From positions 1 through 64,000 of the forward strand of contig CAJFUN010000032.1 of assembly GCA_904420205.1 (NCBI GenBank): a stretch of 64,000 bases of DNA, written 5' to 3'. The stretch comes from Candidatus Parachristensenella avicola. Lineage in GTDB: Bacteria; Bacillota; Clostridia; Christensenellales; UMGS416. The translations under genes and the position numbers were made by a program. The notes beneath the pieces are model-generated. The model searched no databases and had not been told where the DNA came from. It saw only the letters and a list, made by a program, of their open reading frames with translations. Each line of letters begins with the position of its first letter. Position 1 is the first letter of the stretch. Shown piece after piece: positions 1 through 7,190 of the stretch.

Positions 1-118
1 ATTCCTCAGTATTTTCGGGCGATTTTTTCAAAAAGCCCAGATTTCATGCGGGTTTGCGGGCGTACAAGGCTGACTGAAACTGACAGAAGAAACCATGTAA
101 TTAACAGACGGCGATAAA

Positions 119-175
119 ACTCGAAATGCGGTTGTCCGAAAGGGCACGTGGGTTCGAATCCCACCTTCTCCGCCA
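119..175 (+). other. 3' half of tRNA-Ser(CGA): attachment-site remnant
   Basis: The stretch reads as an anticodon loop CTCGAAA, the 3' anticodon-stem strand TGCGG, a long variable arm with a GAAA loop (class II tRNA), a perfect T arm GTGGG-TTCGAAT-CCCAC, acceptor strand CTTCTCC, discriminator G and encoded CCA. Upstream of 119 nothing pairs: the expected CCGCA anticodon strand, D arm and GGAGAAG acceptor strand are absent. A tRNA cut exactly in the anticodon loop is the usual crossover product of tyrosine-recombinase integration. I infer the displaced 3' half at the outer end of an element whose intact tRNA lies to the left. Confidence 0.75.
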
Positions 176-178
176 AGT

Positions 179-213
179 CGTCGCAAGTTTCGTATCGCTT
201 GCGACGTTTTTTT
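179..213 (+). terminator. Intrinsic terminator of the tRNA remnant
   Basis: Arms CGTCGCAAG (179-187) and CTTGCGACG (198-206) pair perfectly and are followed by seven T residues. It sits 4 nt after the tRNA CCA end, so it is probably the original terminator of the displaced tRNA-Ser gene. Confidence 0.8.
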
Positions 214-500
214 GCTTCGCAAAAACCATCTCACGCTCATTCCGCAGCTCCTCCTTATCCGCAATAAGTCACACGGCATCCGCCTGCTTGCCTGCAAACG
301 CGCTCACGACGTCTCTACGCCGGTATCAACTTTTTGCGGGGATGCGGGGGTAGGCACATCTATTCTGTAGCACCCTTCCCATAGAAGCAAGGAAAAAGCA
401 AACTTTATATTTTGCCTTTTCCTTTTTGCATGATACACTCATGCTAAAATTGGTTTTCAATTCGATAAAAACAGTTCAATCATACGAAAGGCTAATTGGA

Positions 501-1022
501 ATGAAGAATAGTGAAAAAGGAAATGGCGCAATCATACGATGCGAAAGATTTGAGTATCGTATGATTGGAAGATTACGCTTGATCGGTGTAGGCGCCTGGC
601 CCAACGAAGAATGGGATGCACTGTGGGCCCGCAAGGAAGGCTTTATGCCGGCGTTGGATGAATTGATGTCAGATTTTGGATCAGATATATCGTTCGATTG
701 TGCGTTTATGCATCATAATGGGAGGGATGTGGATTCTGAGAATCATTACTTAGCCGGACGTTTTTTCAAGGAAGGAACGCCTGTGCCGGATGGGCTAGAT
801 TATTATGATGTCCCAACCGAACAAGCTGCATACGCAGTCTATCACATAAACAAATTTGACGGGGATATCGGAGCCGCTTACTATTATACACGCGATCAAA
901 TATTAAGCGATGGCATTGGTATTCCGTATCCGCATTCATATTGGCATGCATCGGTTTATCTAGACGGGCGTCCTACCGTGAATGCATGTCGTTTGGGATA
1001 CTTGTTTTCAATAGCAAAATAG
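501..1022 (+). CDS. GyrI-like small-molecule-binding domain protein
   Basis: A 173-residue soluble protein that resembles the GyrI-like effector-binding domain found at the C-terminus of many AraC/MerR regulators, here without a DNA-binding part. Visible marks are the aromatic-rich segment around residues 18-48, the central region ending in LDYYDVP, and the late SYWHASVYLDG strand. I chose ATG 501, preceded by GAAAGG at about 10 nt, over an in-frame ATG at 426 that has no ribosome binding site. The next gene carries the same domain type fused to AraC, so the pair may respond to related ligands. Family assignment is moderate; function is unknown. Confidence 0.6.
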   Translation: MKNSEKGNGAIIRCERFEYRMIGRLRLIGVGAWPNEEWDALWARKEGFMPALDELMSDFGSDISFDCAFMHHNGRDVDSENHYLAGRFFKEGTPVPDGLDYYDVPTEQAAYAVYHINKFDGDIGAAYYYTRDQILSDGIGIPYPHSYWHASVYLDGRPTVNACRLGYLFSIAK

Positions 1023-1118
1023 TTATTCCCACCCAAAGAAAACATACGATACAACCTCATATTATTGATCGCCGTCTCTGCTGGTGCAATCTATGAGAAC
1101 ATCTCTTTCATAAGCCTT

Positions 1119-1158
1119 GGATAAATTGGGACAAAGCACGCTTTGTTCCGATTTATCC
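1119..1158. repeat. Imperfect 40-bp inverted repeat
   Basis: GGATAAAT and ATTTATCC flank a second pair ACAAAG/CTTTGT with a 4-nt centre. No T run follows, so a normal intrinsic terminator is unlikely. It lies between the GyrI-like gene and the araC-type gene. A remnant transposon end or a structured 3' UTR are possible readings. Confidence 0.45.
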
Positions 1159-1290
1159 ATTCAGCCCAGGTGTAATTCCCCGCGTCCTCTCCCTTGGCGC
1201 AGGCGAGTCATGCCTTCATAACTCTATGGAAAATGTCGGACATCTTCATCAAGCGTTTGGTATACTCCAATCGGAAAGGAGGTAGGGACG

Positions 1291-2184
1291 ATGGATCTGC
1301 TTACCCAGCTAAACCAGGCGGTGGAATATATCGAAGCGCATTTGACTGACGGCGTCATGATTACTGACGTCTCAAGTGTCACGTCGTATTCACCCTATCA
1401 TTTCGGGCGGCTATTCTATTACATTACCGACATGCCCTTATCGGAATATATCCGCAAGCGCAAATTATCCCAGGCAACGCTGGAGCTGCAGGGAAGCGAA
1501 GTTAAAGTCCTTGACGTTGCGGTACGTTATGGATACGACAGCGCCGACAGCTTCACCCGGGCATTCGTGCGGCACCACGGCGTCACCCCGTCCGCAGCCC
1601 GTCAGGCCGGAGTAGGCCTGACCCTGTTTCCGCCTCTCACTTTCCAAATTCAAATCAAAGGAGTGCAGGCTATGAACTGGAGGATCGAAGAACGCGAAGC
1701 TTTTGAGGTGTTCGGCATGGAGCGGGTCTTATCCAACCATGGTACAAACCAAGCCCCGGAATTCTGGGCCGAATGTCATCGGAACGGCAGCTATGAAAAG
1801 CTGTTCGATGACGCGGGAGGAAAGCGTTATCCAGACGGCCGCGGATATCCGAGGGAGGACGGAAGCTGCGTGATCAACGCGCTATGCGGCTATGGTACGC
1901 CAGAAGAGGACGGTTTCCCCTATATGCTATTCGCTTTGAAGACGCCCGCGAGCCAAACGGCAGGCTACAAGGTCGTGCGGGTACCGAAGGCGACCTGGGC
2001 GGTATTCAGAAGCGAAAAAGGCGCCGCTGTCGGCCATGCTATACCTGAGTTGTTTGCCCGGGCCTATAGCGAATGGCTGCCCGCCTCCGGCTATGATAAA
2101 GCCGCAGGACCTGATATGGAGATTTATTATACCGATGCTGACGGTAAGCATTTTGAAGAGGTTTGGATTCCCGTAAAAAAATAA
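1291..2184 (+). CDS. AraC-family regulator with C-terminal GyrI-like effector domain
   Basis: A 297-residue cytoplasmic transcription regulator. Residues about 5-105 form the double helix-turn-helix of the AraC family, with the second HTH ending in DSADSFTRAFVRHHGVTPS, close to the family consensus. Residues about 124-295 are a GyrI/SoxS-Rob-type effector domain. The start follows GGAAAGGAGG at good spacing. A TATACT at 1261 could be its -10. Such proteins usually control nearby detoxification or efflux genes; the target here is not evident. A strong terminator follows. Confidence 0.85.
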   Translation: MDLLTQLNQAVEYIEAHLTDGVMITDVSSVTSYSPYHFGRLFYYITDMPLSEYIRKRKLSQATLELQGSEVKVLDVAVRYGYDSADSFTRAFVRHHGVTPSAARQAGVGLTLFPPLTFQIQIKGVQAMNWRIEEREAFEVFGMERVLSNHGTNQAPEFWAECHRNGSYEKLFDDAGGKRYPDGRGYPREDGSCVINALCGYGTPEEDGFPYMLFALKTPASQTAGYKVVRVPKATWAVFRSEKGAAVGHAIPELFARAYSEWLPASGYDKAAGPDMEIYYTDADGKHFEEVWIPVKK

Positions 2185-2240
2185 GGATTTATATGATGCC
2201 CCATCCTGTTTGTTATCCATTCCCATTATCTAAAGGAAAC

Positions 2241-2280
2241 AAGCGGCTTCCGCTCTTGGGCGGAAGCCGCTTGTTTTTTT
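2241..2280. terminator. Intrinsic terminator between convergent genes
   Basis: AAGCGGCTTCCG pairs with CGGAAGCCGCTT around a short loop and is followed by seven T residues on the + strand. It ends the araC-type gene and may also serve the convergent cupin operon. Confidence 0.85.
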
Positions 2281-2295
2281 GCTATCCCATTTTTT

Positions 2296-2646
2296 CTATG
2301 GCGCGGATTTCCCTATCGGAAAAATCACGGTTAGCAGCATTTTGAAGGGTTCTGGCGCTTCAATGCTGTGGGGCTTGCCGGCGGGCATTACCAGGGTTTC
2401 CCCGGCCGAAACGTCATATGGCCGGCCGTTGACCGTCAAAAGGCCGCGGCCCTCCAGCACCGTTACCATAGCATCGCCCGAAGCGCTGTGGGCGCTGATC
2501 TGGCTGCCCGCTGAAAAGGCGAACAAAGTAAGGCCCACCGCTTCGTTCTGCACCAGCGTCTTGCTGACAACCTGCCCCGGCCCGGCGCTGATCTGCTCGG
2601 CCAGCCGAAGGATCTTTTCATGCTCAATATTCTGAAGATAAGCCAT
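2296..2646 (-). CDS. Cupin-domain protein
   Basis: A 116-residue single-domain cupin. The conserved beta-barrel segments run from about residue 35 (AGSQISAHSASGDAM) to 95 (PAGKPHSIEAP). The first motif has a histidine, a later acidic position and the PAGKPH histidine, so a metal could bind. The start at 2646 is set by AAAGGAG 7 nt upstream; a longer frame exists without a better site. It lies 16 nt behind the ferredoxin gene and is probably its second operon member. Substrate is unknown; small cupins next to Crp/Fnr regulators are usually linked to redox or anaerobic stress. Confidence 0.8.
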   Translation of the reverse strand: MAYLQNIEHEKILRLAEQISAGPGQVVSKTLVQNEAVGLTLFAFSAGSQISAHSASGDAMVTVLEGRGLLTVNGRPYDVSAGETLVMPAGKPHSIEAPEPFKMLLTVIFPIGKSAP

Positions 2647-2662
2647 TGGCATTCTCCTTTCT

Positions 2663-3367
2663 CTATTCGTCGATGATACGTCCATCGGTAGACAGCGTAA
2701 CGACCTGCCAGGGAATCCATTTGCCGCTTTGCTGGAGCGCCCGCTTGACTGCCTGCTCCAATCCTCCGCAGCAAGGCACTTCCATACGCACCACAGTTAC
2801 GCTTTGAATCTCGTTATGGCGGATAATTTCCGTCAATTTCTGGGCGTAATCCACGCCGTCCAGCTTGGGACAGCCTACCAGCACAATGCGCCCCTGGATA
2901 AAGCGCTCATGAAAGCCTGCATAGGCGTAAGCCGAGCAATCAGCAGCAATCAATAGCTTAGCCCCATCAAAATACGGGGCATGCACCGGAGCTAACTTAA
3001 TTTGCACCGGCCATTGACGCAGCTGCGAAGGGGCATCGCCCGCGGGCGACACCGCCGACGGCCGCTGCTCGCGCAGGATGGTTCTCGCCTGCGCACCCGG
3101 ACAACCCAGCTGGAGTTTTGCGTCTGCTTTATGTGCTTTCGCAGCCAACACGGCCGCTTCATTATAGGGCGCCGCCTCCCGCTCGGTAAAGCGTATCGCA
3201 CCGGTAGGACAGGCCGGCAAGCAGTCGCCGAGGCCGTCACAATAGTCATCCCGCAGCAGCTTAGCCTTTCCTTCCACCATGCCGATCGCGCCTTCATGGC
3301 ACGCGCTTGCACAGGCGCCGCAACCATTGCACTTTTTTTCATCAATCTCAATGATCTTGCGAATCAT
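2663..3367 (-). CDS. 4Fe-4S dicluster ferredoxin-like protein
   Basis: A 234-residue iron-sulfur protein. An N-terminal cysteine motif C-x2-C-x2-C-x3-C (residues 13-23) is followed by a second set at about 43, 49 and 53 ending in CPTGAI, typical of bacterial ferredoxin domains. The C-terminal half carries further cysteines (GCPKLDG and MEVPCCGG) that resemble a further cofactor or disulfide site. ATG 3367 is favoured over ATG 3373 because GGAAG lies 7 nt away. It is divergent from a Crp/Fnr regulator across a 98-bp region with a perfect palindrome, which suggests control by that regulator. The electron partner is unknown. Confidence 0.8.
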   Translation of the reverse strand: MIRKIIEIDEKKCNGCGACASACHEGAIGMVEGKAKLLRDDYCDGLGDCLPACPTGAIRFTEREAAPYNEAAVLAAKAHKADAKLQLGCPGAQARTILREQRPSAVSPAGDAPSQLRQWPVQIKLAPVHAPYFDGAKLLIAADCSAYAYAGFHERFIQGRIVLVGCPKLDGVDYAQKLTEIIRHNEIQSVTVVRMEVPCCGGLEQAVKRALQQSGKWIPWQVVTLSTDGRIIDE

Positions 3368-3392
3368 CTTCATACTTCCGTGCTTTCTTTCC

Positions 3393-3421
3393 TTGACTTT
3401 TCATCGCCAGTGTACTAGAAT
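3393..3421 (+). promoter_or_regulatory. Sigma-A promoter for the Crp/Fnr regulator
   Basis: TTGACT at 3393-3398 and TAGAAT at 3416-3421 are separated by exactly 17 bp. The ATG of the regulator gene is at 3466. Confidence 0.75.
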
Positions 3422-3436
3422 GGCGGCCATAAATCA

Positions 3437-3450
3437 GTTGTTATAACAAC
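3437..3450. promoter_or_regulatory. Perfect palindrome, candidate Crp/Fnr operator
   Basis: GTTGTTATAACAAC is a perfect 14-bp palindrome with the TTG...CAA outer bases common to FNR-type sites. It lies between the predicted start of transcription and the ribosome binding site of the regulator gene, where binding would repress. This suggests autoregulation and shared control of the divergent ferredoxin-cupin operon. Confidence 0.55.
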
Positions 3451-3465
3451 AAAAATAAGGAAACT

Positions 3466-4125
3466 ATGAATCTAATGAGAATCACGCAAACCCTGCTGTT
3501 CCGCGGCACGACGCCGCAGGAAGCAGATGCCATGCTGAAGTGCCTTGGCGCTTACACCCGCTGCTATGCGAAGGGGGAAATCATTTGCCGTGCCGGCGAG
3601 CCCTTCAACGCCATGGCTATGGTGCTTTCCGGCGGCGTAACCATTGAAAGCGACGATGTTTGGGGAAATAAAAGCATCCTTAGCCATGTCGGAGCCGGCG
3701 AAGTCTTTGCTGAAACCTATGCATGCCTGCCGGGCGAACCGCTTCTCGTCAACGCCGTCGCTTCCGAAAGGTCCGAAATCCTCTTTATGGAAATGGGCAA
3801 GTTGCTGACCCTATGCCCCAGCGGCTGCAGCCACCACAATCGCCTGATTCAGAATTTGCTGGCACTGACTGCTCGGAAAAACCTGACGCTTTCACGGCGT
3901 ATCCTACATACCTCCGCCAAGTCCATCCGCGGGCGGCTTCTATCCTATTTTTCCGAGCAGGCCCTCCTTCAGGGCGGATACCGCTTCTCCATCCCCTTTA
4001 ACCGCCAGCAGCTGGCCGACTATCTGGGCGTCGACCGCAGCGCCTTATCCAACGAGCTCTCTAAGATGAAACGAGACGGCCTGATTGCCTATGAAAAAAA
4101 CACCTTTATCCTAACCCGAGACTAA
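3466..4125 (+). CDS. Crp/Fnr-family transcriptional regulator
   Basis: A 219-residue regulator. Residues about 15-130 form the cyclic-nucleotide-binding-type beta barrel and residues about 160-215 the winged HTH, with QQLADYLGVDRSALSNEL as the helix-turn-helix. No N-terminal four-cysteine FNR cluster is seen, so an oxygen-labile cluster of that type is unlikely. The start follows ATAAGGAAA. Divergence from a ferredoxin-cupin operon is the arrangement seen for clostridial Crp regulators of nitrosative or redox stress (HcpR-like), but the ligand cannot be read from sequence. Confidence 0.85.
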   Translation: MNLMRITQTLLFRGTTPQEADAMLKCLGAYTRCYAKGEIICRAGEPFNAMAMVLSGGVTIESDDVWGNKSILSHVGAGEVFAETYACLPGEPLLVNAVASERSEILFMEMGKLLTLCPSGCSHHNRLIQNLLALTARKNLTLSRRILHTSAKSIRGRLLSYFSEQALLQGGYRFSIPFNRQQLADYLGVDRSALSNELSKMKRDGLIAYEKNTFILTRD

Positions 4126-4137
4126 AACGGCTGCGCA

Positions 4138-4172
4138 TGAAAAAGGAGCCTCTCTATAGGAAGCTCCTCTTA
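4138..4172 (-). terminator. Intrinsic terminator of the CoA-disulfide reductase gene
   Basis: On the minus strand AGGAGC and GCTCCT (complement of 4144-4149 and 4163-4168) form a stem followed by a run of T residues. It lies between the convergent Crp/Fnr gene and the CoA-disulfide reductase gene. Confidence 0.6.
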
Positions 4173-4202
4173 AATCGCCGTGTCAGTACGCCTGATTCCG
4201 CG

Positions 4203-5888
4203 CTATTCATCCCTTGTGTAGCAAGGGAAATCCGTCGCCTTTTTGGCCCGCACCGCGGAGGCATACAGCCGCCAACCGCCGGCCAGGTTATAACAATCGA
4301 ATCCGTTCCCTCTGAGAATGCAGCAGGCGAGATAACTGCGCAGTCCGCTGTGGCAATGAACATAGATAGGCTTATCCTTAGGCAATTCATCCAGCCGTCC
4401 CCGCAGCTCGTCCAGGGGAATAGGCCGAAAGCCTTCAATGTGCCCGGCGGCTACTTCGCCCGGCATCCGCACGTCCAGCAGCGTCACGCTCCCATCCCGG
4501 GGCAAATCGTCCACCTGATCCCAGAAGAACTGCTTAAGCTTACCGGTTACCACGTTTTCGGCTACGTATCCGGCCATATTCACAGGATCTTTGGCCGAAC
4601 CAAAAGGCGGCGCATAGACCAGCTCCAACTCCTTCAGGTCTGTAACCTTCGCGCCTAGGCGGATTGCCGTGGCCAGTACGTCCATACGCTTATCCACGCC
4701 CTCAAAGCCCACAATCTGCGCACCCAGCAGGCGCAAGCTGTCACGCTCCCAGAGGATCTTAATCGACATATTCGTCGCGCCCGGGTAATATCCCGCATGG
4801 GAGGCTGAATACGTATAGGTCTTATCATAGTCGATGCCCTTGGCTTGGGCCGCCCGCTCATTCAGCCCAGTGACAGCGACGGTCATGTCAAACAGCTTCA
4901 CCACTGCGGAACCCTGGGCTCCGGCATATTCACTGGAAATCCCGCAAATGTTATCGGCCGCAATACGCCCCTGTTTGTTCGCCGGACCTGCCAGGGGTAC
5001 ATAGGCGCTGTCGCCGGCGACAAAGTCATGGACCTGCACCGCGTCGCCCACAGCATAGATATCCGGTGCGCTGGTGCGCATATGGCTGTCCGTCACAATC
5101 GCGCCCCGATCCGTCAGCTGAAGCCCGGCGCGCTGAGCCAGATCCGATTCCGGACGCACGCCCACGGAAAGGACCAGCATATCCGTGTCTACCGTTTCCC
5201 TGCCAAGCTTCACGCGTAACGCCTCGCCCTGAGGTTCCACAGCCGTCACCGCGCGCCCCAGCATCAGCCGGATGCCACGGCTCTCCAAATACTGATGGAC
5301 GTCTGCCGCCATCTCAAAATCCAGCGGCGCGATTACATGATCCTGCAGCTCAACCACGGTAACGGCTATACCTGCAGCCGTCAGGTTCTCCGCCATCTCT
5401 GTGCCAATCATGCCGCCGCCAACCACCACCGCCGACCGGGGATGCTGCGCTTCCACATACGCCCGAATTGCCAGCGCGTCCGGAATCGTCCGAAGGGTAA
5501 ATATCCGCTCGCCCTCTACGCCCGGCATCCGTGGTACAATAGGTTCGGCGCCTGGCGAAAGGATCAAGCTGTCATAGCTTTCCTCATATAGGCGCCCGTC
5601 CGTCAGGTTGCGCACCGTCACAATCTTACCGGCTGGATCGATGCCGACGGCTTCATGCCGCACCCGGACGTCCACGTTGAACCGTCTTGTAAAGCTCTCC
5701 GGCGTCTGCAGCGTCAGCGCGCTGCGGTTTTCAATGGTTCCGCCCACATAATAGGGCAGTCCGCAGTTGGCGTAGGAGATAAACGAGCCCCGCTCCAGTA
5801 TGACGATTTCCGCGCGTTCGTCCAGCCGCCTTAACCGCGCGGCAGCGGACGCTCCGCCTGCTACGCCGCCAATAATCACTGTTTTCAT
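4203..5888 (-). CDS. CoA-disulfide reductase fused to a rhodanese domain
   Basis: A 561-residue FAD/NAD(P)H oxidoreductase. The N-terminus has the FAD motif GGVAGGASAAARLRR. The single active-site cysteine lies in SYANCGLPYY near residue 43. A second Rossmann motif VVVGGGMIGTE and the FAD motif YAVGDAVQV follow. Residues about 460-555 form a rhodanese domain with active-site loop CHSGLRS. CoADR-rhodanese fusions act on CoA disulfide, CoA persulfide or polysulfide in sulfur and redox homeostasis. The gene is flanked by two Crp/Fnr genes and faces away from the second across 63 bp. Substrate choice between CoA disulfide and persulfide is inferred. Confidence 0.88.
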   Translation of the reverse strand: MKTVIIGGVAGGASAAARLRRLDERAEIVILERGSFISYANCGLPYYVGGTIENRSALTLQTPESFTRRFNVDVRVRHEAVGIDPAGKIVTVRNLTDGRLYEESYDSLILSPGAEPIVPRMPGVEGERIFTLRTIPDALAIRAYVEAQHPRSAVVVGGGMIGTEMAENLTAAGIAVTVVELQDHVIAPLDFEMAADVHQYLESRGIRLMLGRAVTAVEPQGEALRVKLGRETVDTDMLVLSVGVRPESDLAQRAGLQLTDRGAIVTDSHMRTSAPDIYAVGDAVQVHDFVAGDSAYVPLAGPANKQGRIAADNICGISSEYAGAQGSAVVKLFDMTVAVTGLNERAAQAKGIDYDKTYTYSASHAGYYPGATNMSIKILWERDSLRLLGAQIVGFEGVDKRMDVLATAIRLGAKVTDLKELELVYAPPFGSAKDPVNMAGYVAENVVTGKLKQFFWDQVDDLPRDGSVTLLDVRMPGEVAAGHIEGFRPIPLDELRGRLDELPKDKPIYVHCHSGLRSYLACCILRGNGFDCYNLAGGWRLYASAVRAKKATDFPCYTRDE

Positions 5889-5924
5889 CGTATCATCCTT
5901 TCTGTTTCCCAGTCGAACGGACAG

Positions 5925-5939
5925 GGCCGCTAAGCGGCC
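5925..5939. promoter_or_regulatory. GGCCGC-TAA-GCGGCC inverted repeat
   Basis: A perfect 6-bp inverted repeat with a 3-nt centre in the 63-bp divergent region between the CoA-disulfide reductase and the second Crp/Fnr gene. It abuts the GGGAGG ribosome binding site of the latter. It could be an operator or an RNA hairpin that affects initiation. Confidence 0.4.
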
Positions 5940-5951
5940 GGGAGGTTTTCC

Positions 5952-6629
5952 ATGGATTATCCATCCAATACCGAATCAATCAGTCGCTATTTTCCCTTTT
6001 GGGAGCGCTTGACCGGTCAACAGGTTGAGGCGCTCTGCCGTCATATCGTTCCGGTCCGTTTTGTCCGCGGGCAGAATGTCCACGGCGCCAGCGGTCACTG
6101 TACCGGCGCTATTGTCGTGAAATCAGGGTTGCTCCGCGTGTATATGCTGTCTGAGGCTGGTCGGGAAATTACCCTCTACCGGCTTTACCCCGGCGATATC
6201 TGCATGCTATCGGCGTCCTGCGTGCTCAGCGCCATCACCTTTGATGTGCTGGTAGACGCCGAATCGGACACGGAAGTATACTTAGTCAATCCCGGCTTTT
6301 TTGCCCAGCTATGTCAGGAAAACCTCTATGTGGAAAATTTTGCCCTTCGGATTGCGGCCGAGCGCTTTTCCGACGTTATGTGGGCGATGCAGCAGATCCT
6401 ATTTATGAGCTTTGATAAGCGCCTTGCGCTCTTTCTCTGCGATGAGCTGGCCCGAACCGGCGGCGATACGCTGCACATGACCCAGGAGCAGGTCGCCCGG
6501 TATATGGGCTCTGCCCGTGAGGTCGTCTCGCGGATGCTAAAATACTTCGCCGCAGAGGGATTGGTCGAGGTAGCGCGAGGCGGCATCCGCGTGCTGGATA
6601 AGGAACGCCTGCGGAAGATGGCCTTATAA
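5952..6629 (+). CDS. Crp/Fnr-family transcriptional regulator
   Basis: A 225-residue regulator with an effector domain (about 15-140) and a C-terminal winged HTH whose recognition region GSAREVVSRML is close to the FNR/CRP consensus. The effector domain holds a GDICMLSASC segment, with two cysteines six residues apart; this pair recurs in clostridial Crp regulators and may sense redox state, which is an inference. The start follows GGGAGG. The gene is divergent from the CoADR-rhodanese gene and its stop overlaps the end of the convergent thioredoxin gene by a few bases, so it probably controls this sulfur/thiol cluster. Confidence 0.85.
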   Translation: MDYPSNTESISRYFPFWERLTGQQVEALCRHIVPVRFVRGQNVHGASGHCTGAIVVKSGLLRVYMLSEAGREITLYRLYPGDICMLSASCVLSAITFDVLVDAESDTEVYLVNPGFFAQLCQENLYVENFALRIAAERFSDVMWAMQQILFMSFDKRLALFLCDELARTGGDTLHMTQEQVARYMGSAREVVSRMLKYFAAEGLVEVARGGIRVLDKERLRKMAL

Positions 6630-6941
6630 CCGATCCAGCGCGGCGAGGATTTCGCCCTTGGGGCGTGCGCCTATGATGCGGCTTACCGGCTTTCCCTGCT
6701 TCAAGACCACCAGGGTGGGAATGCTCATCACACCGAAAGCCTGAGCCAGCTCCGGCTGCTCGTCCACGTTCACCTTTCCGACCGCCACGCCGGGCCGTTC
6801 TGCGGCCACTTGATCGACGATCGGGGAAATCATGCGGCAGGGGCCGCACCAGCCTGCCCAGAAATCCAGCAGCACCGGCCGATCGGCCTGCTGCACCTTT
6901 TCTGCAAAGTTCTCGCGGGTAATCGTTTGAATAATCGCCAT
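6624..6941 (-). CDS. trxA: Thioredoxin
   Basis: A 105-residue thioredoxin of canonical length. The active site WCGPC is at residues about 31-35, preceded by the VLLDFWAGW strand, and the cis-proline is in SIPT. It reduces cytoplasmic disulfides with electrons from thioredoxin reductase, which is not in this window. The start follows AAGGAGG. The gene ends tail-to-tail on the second Crp/Fnr regulator and completes a cluster of thiol and sulfur enzymes. Confidence 0.95.
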   Translation of the reverse strand: MAIIQTITRENFAEKVQQADRPVLLDFWAGWCGPCRMISPIVDQVAAERPGVAVGKVNVDEQPELAQAFGVMSIPTLVVLKQGKPVSRIIGARPKGEILAALDRL

Positions 6942-7058
6942 GTTTCTGCCTCCTTATCGGTTTCCCTTGCGGGTATGGCCCTATCATACCGGTTTAGGGA
7001 AGGAAATACCGTGACTAAGTTACATTCCGGCAAAAAGATGCGCCCTGCCGCTCTTTTG

Positions 7059-7087
7059 TTGCTTTTATCCTCCCTTTATGGTATAGT
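7059..7087 (+). promoter_or_regulatory. Sigma-A promoter of the MATE leader
   Basis: TTGCTT at 7059-7064 and TATAGT at 7082-7087 are 17 bp apart. Transcription would start near 7094, about 97 nt before the MATE start codon. Confidence 0.65.
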
Positions 7088-7093
7088 AGCGTC

Positions 7094-7157
7094 ATGAATT
7101 TCATTCATCGGGTGAGCACCTACCGTATGCAAGGCTTTTGCATACGGTATTTTTTCG
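7094..7157 (+). promoter_or_regulatory. Structured leader with terminator; guanidine-IV (mepA motif) riboswitch candidate
   Basis: The leader begins with a hairpin ATGAAT-TTC-ATTCAT (7094-7108). A short GGT-GAGC-ACC element follows. A strong intrinsic terminator has arms ACCGTATGCAA and TTGCATACGGT and then TTTTTT, ending at 7156. A terminator between promoter and ribosome binding site means regulated read-through. Guanidine-IV riboswitches are short, terminator-containing RNAs in front of MATE (mepA) genes in clostridia, and this leader fits in size, place and partner gene. I could not compare it with the covariance model, so the class is a hypothesis; the attenuator itself is clear. Confidence 0.55.
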
Positions 7158-7190
7158 CCCAGACACGTTCAGCCAAAGGAGGCATGCAGG

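Noticed and set aside
28-297. A minus-strand reading frame over the tRNA remnant with GGEGGIRTH-like peptide
   Set aside because: This peptide is a known false product of reading across a tRNA-Ser 3' end on the opposite strand; no ribosome binding site.
1215-1266. TTCAT words and TATACT before the araC-type gene, resembling the array promoters
   Set aside because: The boxes are 30 bp apart, not a multiple of 11, and the -10 is 16 nt from the last box, so the geometry does not match.
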